64,000 nt of DNA, from assembly GCA_016177735.1 (NCBI GenBank), contig JACOUS010000039.1, forward strand, positions 124,001 through 188,000. The letters are read 5' to 3'. Made by a program: the position numbers and the translations under genes. This DNA comes from Ignavibacteriales bacterium. GTDB taxonomy: Bacteria > Bacteroidota > Ignavibacteria > Ignavibacteriales > Melioribacteraceae. Positions 54,024-61,926 of this stretch are shown in pieces. Each line of letters starts with the position of its first letter. The stretch's first letter is position 1. A model generated the notes under the pieces. It had not been told where the DNA came from, did no database searches, and saw nothing but the letters and a program-made list of their open reading frames with translations.

Positions 54024-54821
54024 ATGATAAAAGTTTGTGTTGCCGGCGCAACCGGAAATGTTGGGAGTATTCTCGCAAAAGAAATCAACAACTCGCCGCT
54101 GTTTTCTTTAACGGAAGCGATATCGAAAAGTAACGCCGGTAAAAATCTTGGAGAAATTATTAACGAACCCGATATTAATTTGACACTTAAAGGTGACGTT
54201 GAAGAATTGGGAAACAAATCCGTTGATGTTCTGATTGATTACACAACTCCTTCTTCAGTAAAAAGAAATGTTGAGACTGCAATATCGAAAGGGACCAATG
54301 TTGTAATCGGAACTTCGGGATTATCGGACACGGACTATGAAGAAATAAATGAACTCGCATTGAGAAATAAAGTTGGAGCTTTTGCCGCCGGAAATTTTTC
54401 CATAACGTCTGCATTGATGCAGTACTTTGCAAAAATTGCCGCCAAACATATCGATACATGGGAAATTATTGATTACGCACCAGATACCAAAGTTGACGCA
54501 CCGAGCGGAACTACGCGCGAGCTATCGTTTGAATTATCTAAAATAAAAAAACCGTCATGGCGTGTTCCGATAGAATCTAATATCGGTTTACGGGAAAGCA
54601 GAGGCGCCGAATTGAACGGTTCTCAAATTCATTCTATCCGCGTGCCCGGATTCTATTCATCTTCCGAAATTATTTTTGGATTGGATGGCGAGAAGTTAAC
54701 ATTGCGTCACGACTCGATCAGTTACAAACCTTACGTGCAAGGAACATTACTTGCCGCAAGCAAAGTTGTAGAATTTATCGGCTTGAAAAGAGGAATCATT
54801 TCTTTGCTGGATATTTTATAA
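54024..54821 (+). CDS. DapB-like 4-hydroxy-tetrahydrodipicolinate reductase family protein (divergent)
   Basis: 265 residues, full DapB length. N-terminal dinucleotide site CVAGATGNVGSILAKE; DYTTPSS; GTSGLSD; AAGNFSITSALM; and KVDAPSGT all fall in DapB order. But the usual ExHHxxKxDAPSGT is IIDYAPDTKVDAPSGT: the lysine is kept and the catalytic His-His pair is absent. I recall other DapB-annotated proteins with an 'EIIDYA' version, so this may be a known subfamily rather than a local loss. Its place between a sigma factor and an AraC regulator suggests a job other than routine lysine synthesis. Whether the genome has a second, canonical dapB cannot be seen here. It overlaps the next gene by one base. 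Confidence 0.82.
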   Translation: MIKVCVAGATGNVGSILAKEINNSPLFSLTEAISKSNAGKNLGEIINEPDINLTLKGDVEELGNKSVDVLIDYTTPSSVKRNVETAISKGTNVVIGTSGLSDTDYEEINELALRNKVGAFAAGNFSITSALMQYFAKIAAKHIDTWEIIDYAPDTKVDAPSGTTRELSFELSKIKKPSWRVPIESNIGLRESRGAELNGSQIHSIRVPGFYSSSEIIFGLDGEKLTLRHDSISYKPYVQGTLLAASKVVEFIGLKRGIISLLDIL

Positions 54822-55714
54822 TGAGCGATAATACAAAAAATCTTTTTACTTCCGACTTGTTTCGTATTGAAGATTTTGAATGCAAAAAAAATTCTTCCAC
54901 ACATTTCGGAAACCAAATCTGCAATGAATATGAAATTAATTTTATCAGGAGCGGCTGTTTCTCGCTACAAATCAGGAAGAGACATTTTGATATCTATTCG
55001 GAGCGCATTCTGCTCGGTAACGCCGGTATTGAATACGCCATTGAACAAGCAGAGAGCACAGCCAGCCAAACAACAGTATTGAAAATTGAGAAAGAATTTT
55101 TAGACGATATTAAAAGTTATTACCGGAAGGGAACAAATTGTACGGCAGATTTATTCGGCAAAGATGAAAATGCCGTATTCCCTTTTCCAGTGATTAAAAC
55201 TTCACCGCTGCTCGCTTGCACACATCATTTAATCCTGAGTTCGTTGAATAACAAAACCCGGAAAGAATTTCGACTGCAGACTGAGGTGTTACTTTGTAAT
55301 CTAATCGAAGATATTTTCAAATCATTGTATTCAAATCTGCCGCCGGAACCCGATAAGACCGGATTAAATAAAAGACATATCGAAACTATTGAGCTGTCAA
55401 AAATATTTATAGAGAAAAACTTTAGCAGAGAAATTTCACTTTCCGAAATAGCCGCCAGTTCTTTTTTAAGCCCGTTCTATTTTAACAGAATATTTAAAAA
55501 ATATACAAACTTAAGTCCTTATTCGTATTTGATTCAGTTCAGATTGAAATATGCTTCTCTGCTGCTCAGAAATACTAATTTATCAGTTACCGAAATATGT
55601 TACCGGAGCGGTTTTAATAATTTTTCACATTTTGTTTCAACCTTCACAAAATTTTTTAATACCAGCCCCCGATTTTTCAGGAAATCACACACTCCTCTTC
55701 AAAACAAAAAATAA
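54821..55714 (+). CDS. AraC-family transcription regulator
   Basis: 297 residues. N-terminal cupin-like ligand part (YEINFIRSGCFSLQIRKRHF; GNAGIEYAIEQAE), then the AraC DNA-binding module: HTH1 ISLSEIAASSFLSPFYFNRI, FKKYTNLSPYSYLIQFRLKY, and HTH2 LSVTEICYRSGFNNFSHFVS with FTKFFNTSPRFFRK. Two intact helix-turn-helix units. The ATG overlaps the DapB-like stop (TAATG), so it is co-translated with it. It likely controls a nearby gene, e.g. the DUF5916 genes just downstream; ligand unknown. Confidence 0.9.
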   Translation: MSDNTKNLFTSDLFRIEDFECKKNSSTHFGNQICNEYEINFIRSGCFSLQIRKRHFDIYSERILLGNAGIEYAIEQAESTASQTTVLKIEKEFLDDIKSYYRKGTNCTADLFGKDENAVFPFPVIKTSPLLACTHHLILSSLNNKTRKEFRLQTEVLLCNLIEDIFKSLYSNLPPEPDKTGLNKRHIETIELSKIFIEKNFSREISLSEIAASSFLSPFYFNRIFKKYTNLSPYSYLIQFRLKYASLLLRNTNLSVTEICYRSGFNNFSHFVSTFTKFFNTSPRFFRKSHTPLQNKK

Positions 55715-55830
55715 TTTGAGAAAGAGTAATCATTTCCCGCAAACCATCATAAGAAAAAAATAAAAAGCAATATCCCGAAAGTTTTCTTTATCACTTCCCT
55801 CTATCATTGTGCATCAAAGGGGGAAGTTTT

Positions 55831-57993
55831 ATGCGAACAAAGTTATACATCTTCATCGCACTTTTTTTATTCACAGCATCAATCATTTTCTGCACCGGAA
55901 ATAAATTGAGTAGAACTGCCCCCAAACATGACGGCGCTCCAAAGATTGACGGAATTTTAGACGAAGATATTTGGAAACAAAGTCTTGTAATTGACAATTT
56001 CACACAGCGGTTTCCGAAAGAAGGCAACTCACCAACCGAAAAAACTGTTGTTCATATTTTTTACACACCCACTTCTCTTTATATCGGAGTTCAAGCGTTC
56101 GATTCGCAGCCGGATAAAATTTTCGCAAGTGCAATGAGACGGGACGATTTCAGCATAACCGAAAACGATCAATTCGTTATTGCAATCGATTCATACAACG
56201 ACGGACGAAACGGTTACTGGTTTTCTACAAATCCACTCGGGGTAAAAGTAGATGCTCAATTTTTTGACGAAGGCGAAATTTGGGAATCGAACTGGGACGG
56301 CATCTGGAATTGTGAAGCCGTAATTCACGAATCCGGCTGGAGCGCCGAACTCGAAATACCGTTTTCAACTTTGCGATTCAACAACGGTGATGATGTAACA
56401 ATGGGCATCAATTTGTTCCGCAGAATTATTAGAACAAACGAACAAATTTTTTCTCCGCTCATTCCACTTTCGGTTCCGTACGGTACGCCGCGAGTTTCGT
56501 TTGCGAACAAATTTGTTTTCAGCGGCATCGATAAAAGCAGAAGTTTGAAATTTGAGCCTTATGTTCTCGGCAAATATGTTTCTGAAAAAAATTCAGAGAC
56601 AGATAAAGACGGAGACGTTGGCTTCGATCTTCGTTATAACATTACGGATAATTTTGTAACCAACTTTTCATACAACATCGATTTCGCCCAAGCAGAAGTT
56701 GACGATCAGCAGATTAACTTAACGCGCTTCAATTTGTTCTATCCTGAAAAGAGGGATTTTTTTTTGGAGAACAGCGGAATCTTTTCTGTAGGTATGCCGC
56801 AAGAAAATGAAATTTTCTTCAGCAGAAAAATCGGTTTGAAAGAAACGTCGCCGAATAATTTCGAGCCGATACCGATTCAACTCGGGTTGAAGGCAACCGG
56901 AAAAGTGAGCGACTTAAATATTGGAGTGATGAATTTACAAACGAGATCAGCCGGAGAAATCCCGTCACAAAATTTTTCAGTTGCGCGAATCAAGTACGAA
57001 TTGCAAAACTCATATTTAAGCGCAATAACAACCAACGTTGTTGACAAAAATAATTTTGCGAACACAAGTGCAGTAGATTTTTCAGCAAATGTTTTCGGCG
57101 ATGCAAAATTTTATGGGTTTGCCGCACTGACTTCCTCAAGAAATAACAAAACAAATATCGGGAACGGTTCATCTGTATTTCTGGATTTATATCAACTCGG
57201 CGAGCGGACTTCATTTGCACTCAATTACATGTACATCGGAAAAAATTATAAACCGGAACTTGGTTTTGTTAATTGGCAAGGCGTTAATCGTTATAATGCA
57301 ACTCTTACAGTGCCGTTTTATATCGAAACAGAAACACTTCGAAGAATTATTCCACGTTTCTATTCTCTAAATATTTTTAATCTCGACGGCAAACGTGAAT
57401 ATCTCGAACAAACATTCGAATTCGGTTTTGAATTTCAATCCGAAGACGTAATCAAATTTTGGGCGGCGCAATATTTTGAACATGTTCCTTTCGATTACAG
57501 CATTTTCAAATCACACTTACTTCACAAAGGTGAATACAATCATTTCAGGTACGGTTTGTCGATCGATTCCAAACCCGGCAGAATTTTTTCCGGCGGTCTA
57601 TCTCTTTCTCTTGGAGAACTATACGGCGGAAGCATGTACAAAATAAATCCTTCCATCAATTGGAAGATCAATAAAAATCTTACTGTCACTCAGTTTTACA
57701 GTGCCAATTTTGTCGAATTGCAAAACGAAAAATTCACCACACAACTTTTCAGAACGGTTTTTAATTACTCGTTCAATACACATCTGAGTCTCAGCGGTTC
57801 GGTTCAATACAACAACAGCAATGAATCAATTTTATTGAATCTGCGCACGTCATACATTCCATCCGATGGCATCGCACTTTATCTTATCATTAACAGCACT
57901 ACTGAAAACTCAGATATCTTCAGAAAAAGTAACTTAACAGAAGAGACGACAAAAATGGTTCTGCTGAAATTCAATTACCTTTTTAAAATATAA
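55831..57993 (+). CDS. Outer-membrane protein, CBM9-like domain + DUF5916 barrel (copy 1)
   Basis: 720 residues from the ATG at 55831, with GGGGGA upstream; a TTG at 55807 is less likely. A signal or lipoprotein-like leader precedes the CBM9-like N-terminal domain (KIDGILDEDIWKQSLVIDNF; FYTPTSLYIGVQAFD; DQFVIAIDSYNDGRNGYWF). A conserved NYNIDFAQAEVDDQQINLTR-type segment and YPEKRDFFLENSGIF open the barrel, which then runs to the C-terminus. This family is common in Bacteroidota; several members are tied to uptake or surface-exposed modification of polymers, but function is open. Paralogue of the gene at 58493. Confidence 0.88.
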   Translation: MRTKLYIFIALFLFTASIIFCTGNKLSRTAPKHDGAPKIDGILDEDIWKQSLVIDNFTQRFPKEGNSPTEKTVVHIFYTPTSLYIGVQAFDSQPDKIFASAMRRDDFSITENDQFVIAIDSYNDGRNGYWFSTNPLGVKVDAQFFDEGEIWESNWDGIWNCEAVIHESGWSAELEIPFSTLRFNNGDDVTMGINLFRRIIRTNEQIFSPLIPLSVPYGTPRVSFANKFVFSGIDKSRSLKFEPYVLGKYVSEKNSETDKDGDVGFDLRYNITDNFVTNFSYNIDFAQAEVDDQQINLTRFNLFYPEKRDFFLENSGIFSVGMPQENEIFFSRKIGLKETSPNNFEPIPIQLGLKATGKVSDLNIGVMNLQTRSAGEIPSQNFSVARIKYELQNSYLSAITTNVVDKNNFANTSAVDFSANVFGDAKFYGFAALTSSRNNKTNIGNGSSVFLDLYQLGERTSFALNYMYIGKNYKPELGFVNWQGVNRYNATLTVPFYIETETLRRIIPRFYSLNIFNLDGKREYLEQTFEFGFEFQSEDVIKFWAAQYFEHVPFDYSIFKSHLLHKGEYNHFRYGLSIDSKPGRIFSGGLSLSLGELYGGSMYKINPSINWKINKNLTVTQFYSANFVELQNEKFTTQLFRTVFNYSFNTHLSLSGSVQYNNSNESILLNLRTSYIPSDGIALYLIINSTTENSDIFRKSNLTEETTKMVLLKFNYLFKI

Positions 57994-58007
57994 CGGGGGA
58001 AAAATTT

Positions 58008-58418
58008 ATGGACGAGAAAATAGTTCTTTCAAAATTTAGTGAAGAAGAAAAAACAACACTCAAGACAATTGACGAGTTTAACAAAGCTCTTGTAGAAAAC
58101 GATCTCAAAAAATATTTCTCTTTTATCGATGAAGATTTCACAACTTTTCTCTCAAACTCTCCTTACCGGATTGACGGCGTGTACGACGACGAAGAAGAAC
58201 TACAAAACATGTACAGGACAAAACAATTTACTCTGTTTGAAGAGATGCAGCCAGCAGTGCAGTTATTCGGGGACTGCGCAGTTGTAACTTATCATGTCCG
58301 TGCAATTGTAGAATCAAAAGAAGGCGGCACAACTTTGTACATGAAAGAAACCGATGTGCTTGTTAAAAAATCCGGCACTTGGAAAGTTGTGCACGTACAT
58401 ATTTCCGGCACAAAATGA
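58008..58418 (+). CDS. NTF2-like / SnoaL-like domain protein
   Basis: 136 residues. The pattern KTIDEFNKALVENDLKKYFS, DEDFTTFLSNSPYRIDG, FGDCAVVTYHVRAIVES and a C-terminal TWKVVHVHIS strand fits the SnoaL/NTF2 cone fold (DUF4440-type). Such small dimers bind hydrophobic ligands or act as ketosteroid-isomerase-like enzymes. No signal peptide, so cytoplasmic. It is 14 bases after the first DUF5916 gene and is probably co-transcribed. The SigZ-type promoter for the next gene begins only 9 bases after its stop. Confidence 0.8.
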   Translation: MDEKIVLSKFSEEEKTTLKTIDEFNKALVENDLKKYFSFIDEDFTTFLSNSPYRIDGVYDDEEELQNMYRTKQFTLFEEMQPAVQLFGDCAVVTYHVRAIVESKEGGTTLYMKETDVLVKKSGTWKVVHVHISGTK

Positions 58419-58427
58419 TGGAACAGC

Positions 58428-58456
58428 TTGCGTCCTTTTGAGCATCCTTCCGTCTA
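58428..58456 (+). promoter_or_regulatory. Candidate ECF (SigZ) promoter upstream of second DUF5916 gene
   Basis: TTGCGTCC (58428-58435), 15-base spacer, CGTCTA (58451-58456), identical in both boxes and in spacing to the one at 52968-52996. It lies 36 bases before the ATG of the outer-membrane protein gene. These two are the only copies I could find by eye. Confidence 0.6.
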
Positions 58457-58492
58457 TGAAAATAAAAAATCAATTATTAAGGAAGGAGCAAA

Positions 58493-60643
58493 ATGAAACC
58501 AAATAAATATTTCTTTCTAATTCTTTTTCTTTTGTCCGGCAAAATATTTGCCGGAAATAATTTATCCGTTGAGCCGGTAAAATCGGCACCGGTTTTTGAC
58601 GGCAAAGTTGATGAGCTTTATAAATCCGGTATTCTTTTCAATTCATTCAAACAGCTTGAGCCGGATATTTTTGCAGAGCCGTCCGTAAAAACAGAAATCT
58701 ATTTTTTGTACGATCAGCAAAACATTTACATTGCCGGAAATTTATATCAACCGAAAAACGGAATTAAATCGAGCAACGGCAGAAAAGATTCACCGATAAT
58801 CCTTGACGGCGACGCAATTGGAATCGTGATCGATCCGCTCAACAACGGCAACTCTGCATATTTCTTTTCGATTAACCCATCGAATGCAATTGTTGATGGA
58901 ACGCTTGATGCTTACGGTATATGGGATTTCAAATGGGATGCAATATTTAATTCTGCCACTTCAATTGAAGATGATCACTGGAGTTTTGAATTTCAGCTCC
59001 CCCTTTCATCAATCAGCTTTCAGGATAAAGATGAACAGGATTGGGGCTTAATGTTCAGACGCGAATATGCAGCGACAAAAGAAATTATTTTAAGTCAGAT
59101 TGTTGATAAGAATCAGCCGTTCAGAATAAGCGACTTTCATAAAATCAAAGGTCTCGCCGGATTGAAGAAAGAAACAAATTTATTCTTCACGCCATATTCA
59201 TTTTATTCATTTAGAAATAACATCAACACAAAACAGAATGAAAGTAAAACAAAATTCGGCGGCGAAGTGAAATATAATCCGCTATCATCGATGACGATAC
59301 TTGCAACAGTGAACCCTGATTTTGCGCAGATTGAAACAGATAAATTAATTATCAACGTTGATGATGTACCGACTTCGTACCCAGAGAAAAGACCTTTCTT
59401 CACCGAGTCGAGTGATTTGTATCCGGGACTTGCGGTAAATACACGAAACATTGAAGATATTGATGTTGGAATCAAACTGAGAGATGTGCGCGATAATATT
59501 AAGTACGACCTCACATGGGTTTTGGACAGCAAACAAAATAAATGGTACACCGGTGATTTCAGATGGACGGACAACCAAACTTTTTATGTTGATTTGATCG
59601 GGGGGATCAAACAACAGAAAGAAAGAACTGATTACAACTTCACAACAAATTTAAGAACGTGGTTTTTCGATAAAAGATTAACCGCTTATACATGGTTCGG
59701 AACAATAAATAAACAGAACGCAAAAAATGAATTTGAGTCGGTCAATTCCGTCCGCTGGGTAACACGCGAGCTTACAATTGCGGTTTGGAATCACTTTAAA
59801 ACAAAATACTACAACCCGAACATTACCGGTCACAACACTCTATCGAACGAAATACTTTTTGATGCGTGGATTTCATATTCGTCAATTAACGAAAGCGGAT
59901 TTTTTAGAGTAATTACGCCGCAGATTAAAAATCAATATGTGTCGTTCTATACAAATCCGGAACTTTCATACGACTATTTAACACTTTCATTAAACACTAC
60001 TCTGAATTTGGGAAATGCGCTTGGTAACTGGAATTTTGATATAAGCTACTTCCCCTCTGCAAAAAAATATTTCCGCTATAGAAATGTTGACGGATTTTCC
60101 GAAGATAAAATATTTCAAGATGCGTTCAGTGATTTTGTACTTGTTGAGCAGAATAAGGACGGCTGGCAGTTAGATTTTAATTCGGATTACTCAAAAATAT
60201 TCGGCACAAAATTTTCATACGATAATCGTCAAGTCAGAAAATCTTCCACCGATAATTTTTCAGGCGAGCTTTATTGGAAGATTGCACCAACTTCAGTAAT
60301 AACATACTCGTTGGAATATGTTAATCTCAGCGGTTCGGAATATCAGAACAAGTACAATCAGGTTATTCACAGAGTAAAAGCAGAGTATAACATCACAGAT
60401 AAAATTAATCTGCGCGGAATTGTGCAATTGAATGATGCAGCGATGACATCTCTTGATAATTATGAAAGCAGTAATCCGGTAATTAATTTCACACTCTCGT
60501 GGCAGTACATGAGCGGAAGTTACATTTATCTTGTTTACAACAAACAAGAATTAAATTGGAGCGACCGGGTAAATTCTTCTGCGACAAAATTTAACGATCA
60601 ATCTATCACACTGAAAATCAATAATGTATTCAATATTTATTAA
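58493..60643 (+). CDS. Outer-membrane protein, CBM9-like domain + DUF5916 barrel (copy 2)
   Basis: 716 residues. Signal peptide (YFFLILFLLSGKIFAG). N-terminal CBM9-like region (PVFDGKVDELYKSGILFNSF; YDQQNIYIAGNLYQP; DAIGIVIDPLNNGNSAYFFS). The barrel marker ATVNPDFAQIETDKLIINVD and YPEKRPFFTESSDL follow, then strand-rich sequence to the end. It shares domain order and the NxDFAQ and YPEKR(P/D)FF motifs with the protein at 55831, but is clearly diverged. GGAGG-like GGAAGGAG precedes the ATG. It has its own SigZ-type promoter candidate and a hairpin terminator after it. Confidence 0.88.
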   Translation: MKPNKYFFLILFLLSGKIFAGNNLSVEPVKSAPVFDGKVDELYKSGILFNSFKQLEPDIFAEPSVKTEIYFLYDQQNIYIAGNLYQPKNGIKSSNGRKDSPIILDGDAIGIVIDPLNNGNSAYFFSINPSNAIVDGTLDAYGIWDFKWDAIFNSATSIEDDHWSFEFQLPLSSISFQDKDEQDWGLMFRREYAATKEIILSQIVDKNQPFRISDFHKIKGLAGLKKETNLFFTPYSFYSFRNNINTKQNESKTKFGGEVKYNPLSSMTILATVNPDFAQIETDKLIINVDDVPTSYPEKRPFFTESSDLYPGLAVNTRNIEDIDVGIKLRDVRDNIKYDLTWVLDSKQNKWYTGDFRWTDNQTFYVDLIGGIKQQKERTDYNFTTNLRTWFFDKRLTAYTWFGTINKQNAKNEFESVNSVRWVTRELTIAVWNHFKTKYYNPNITGHNTLSNEILFDAWISYSSINESGFFRVITPQIKNQYVSFYTNPELSYDYLTLSLNTTLNLGNALGNWNFDISYFPSAKKYFRYRNVDGFSEDKIFQDAFSDFVLVEQNKDGWQLDFNSDYSKIFGTKFSYDNRQVRKSSTDNFSGELYWKIAPTSVITYSLEYVNLSGSEYQNKYNQVIHRVKAEYNITDKINLRGIVQLNDAAMTSLDNYESSNPVINFTLSWQYMSGSYIYLVYNKQELNWSDRVNSSATKFNDQSITLKINNVFNIY

Positions 60644-60700
60644 TAGCAGATAGGAGTGCAATTTCTTACACCACATAAATCTAATGAACAAAAAACAATT

Positions 60701-60731
60701 GCCGCGACTTTTGGAGGTCGTGGCTATTTTT
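60701..60731 (+). terminator. Hairpin terminator after the second DUF5916 gene
   Basis: GCCGCGAC (60701-60708) and GTCGTGGC (60717-60724) form a stem with one G-U pair, followed by TATTTTT. Text of this type ('cgacttttggaggtcgtggc') also recalls dispersed intergenic hairpins of Bacteroidota, so it may be repeat-derived. Confidence 0.65.
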
Positions 60732-60791
60732 AATAATACTGAACCGTTCGAGTAAACTAATTTGTAATTAAGAACTTTTAGGAAACAAATA

Positions 60792-61712
60792 ATGATACCA
60801 TTATCGATAATCCTGATAATTTTATTAACTGTTGGATGCGGCACATCGCAGATGTATAAAACTCCTGAACACGAGAGAAAAATCATGGAGATTTATAATT
60901 CCAAACTTGCGCAATGGACCGTTGAGTTTGATACTATTAACATAAAAACCAAACTTGGTATAACTCATATTACCGCAAGCGGAGAAAAAGAAAATCAGCC
61001 GGTAATATTATTGCACGCAATGGGGTTAACATCAACTATGTGGCTGGATAACATTAGCGAATTAAGCAAGCACTTCCGTGTGTACGCCGTCGATCTGCTT
61101 GGCGATATCGGCAAAAGCAGATTATTTGATACCGGAGAATATTTAGACAGCGATGGAAAATACAGTCAATGGCTTTCAGAAATTTGTGATTCGCTAAAGA
61201 TTGAGAAAGCTGATTTTGTAGGCGCTTCGTTTGGCGGGTGGATCACAATTAGTCACGCAATTTTTTCTCACCAAAGAGTTAATAAAATTGTTTTGTTGGG
61301 ACCGATGGGGTTAACCAGCACTTCATTCAAAACAATTTGGAGAATTCTTTCTCTTGTTTGGTTTCCTACCGATTCAAAAAAGAAAGATATGCTTGAATGG
61401 GCACTCGGGAATAATCCAAGAACAATTTCCAGATTTTCAGAACATATGTGGCTCGCAATGGATTGCAAAGGTTTTATGGCAACACCATGGGCATTTGATG
61501 AGGAAGAGCTACAAAAAATAAAAGCACGTACTCTATTATTATTAGGTGAGAAAGACGATTTGATTGGCTCAATAGAAGAAGTGAAATCTAACGCTGAAAA
61601 AAATATTGCAAATGTTGAAATAGCAATCATTGAAGATGCCGGACATATGATAAATACTGACCGGCCGGAGATTACAGACAGTTTAATAACTCGTTTTTTA
61701 AAAAGTAACTAA
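60792..61712 (+). CDS. Alpha/beta-hydrolase lipoprotein
   Basis: 306 residues. N-terminal lipoprotein signal with lipobox LTVGC (Cys at residue 17), so it is probably membrane-anchored in the envelope. Alpha/beta-hydrolase features: oxyanion turn LLHAMGLTSTMW, nucleophile elbow VGASFGGW, acid in LLGEKDDLIG and His in DAGHMI. All three catalytic residues are present. Substrate not predictable; esterases, lactonases and C-C hydrolases share this layout. Preceded by its own 148-base gap containing the hairpin above. Confidence 0.88.
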   Translation: MIPLSIILIILLTVGCGTSQMYKTPEHERKIMEIYNSKLAQWTVEFDTINIKTKLGITHITASGEKENQPVILLHAMGLTSTMWLDNISELSKHFRVYAVDLLGDIGKSRLFDTGEYLDSDGKYSQWLSEICDSLKIEKADFVGASFGGWITISHAIFSHQRVNKIVLLGPMGLTSTSFKTIWRILSLVWFPTDSKKKDMLEWALGNNPRTISRFSEHMWLAMDCKGFMATPWAFDEEELQKIKARTLLLLGEKDDLIGSIEEVKSNAEKNIANVEIAIIEDAGHMINTDRPEITDSLITRFLKSN

Positions 61713-61739
61713 CTCTGGTTATTGCATTGTTTTATAAAC

Positions 61740-61912
61740 CGTTAAAACGGTTATCAATACTGATATTTTTCACATTAAGACCGGGATTAATCCCCGTCTT
61801 AATGAAACCAAAGTTGAATCATTAACTGTTTTAACAGTATTTAATTTTAGATGACAACTTGAGTAACAATTAGAATTATAGACCTTGAAAGTCACCACAA
61901 CCTTCAAGGCCT
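61740..61912. repeat. Cluster of palindromic intergenic repeats
   Basis: Within the 214-base gap between convergent genes lie several hairpins in a row: AACCGTTAAAACGGTT (near 61738-61753), ATTAAGACCGGG..CCCGTCTTAAT (near 61778-61803), ACTGTTTTAACAGT (near 61827-61840), and CCTTGAAAGT..ACCTTCAAGG (near 61883-61908). Such strings are typical of dispersed REP-like elements in this phylum. They could also serve as a bidirectional terminator. Exact boundaries are approximate. Confidence 0.6.
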
Positions 61913-61926
61913 GACTTGCCAATAAT

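Noticed and set aside
55775-55803. Possible third SigZ-type promoter before the first DUF5916 gene (CCTCTA at 55798-55803)
   Set aside because: The -10-like box matches 5 of 6 bases but the -35 position reads CCGAAAGT instead of TTGCGTCC, so there is no real match.
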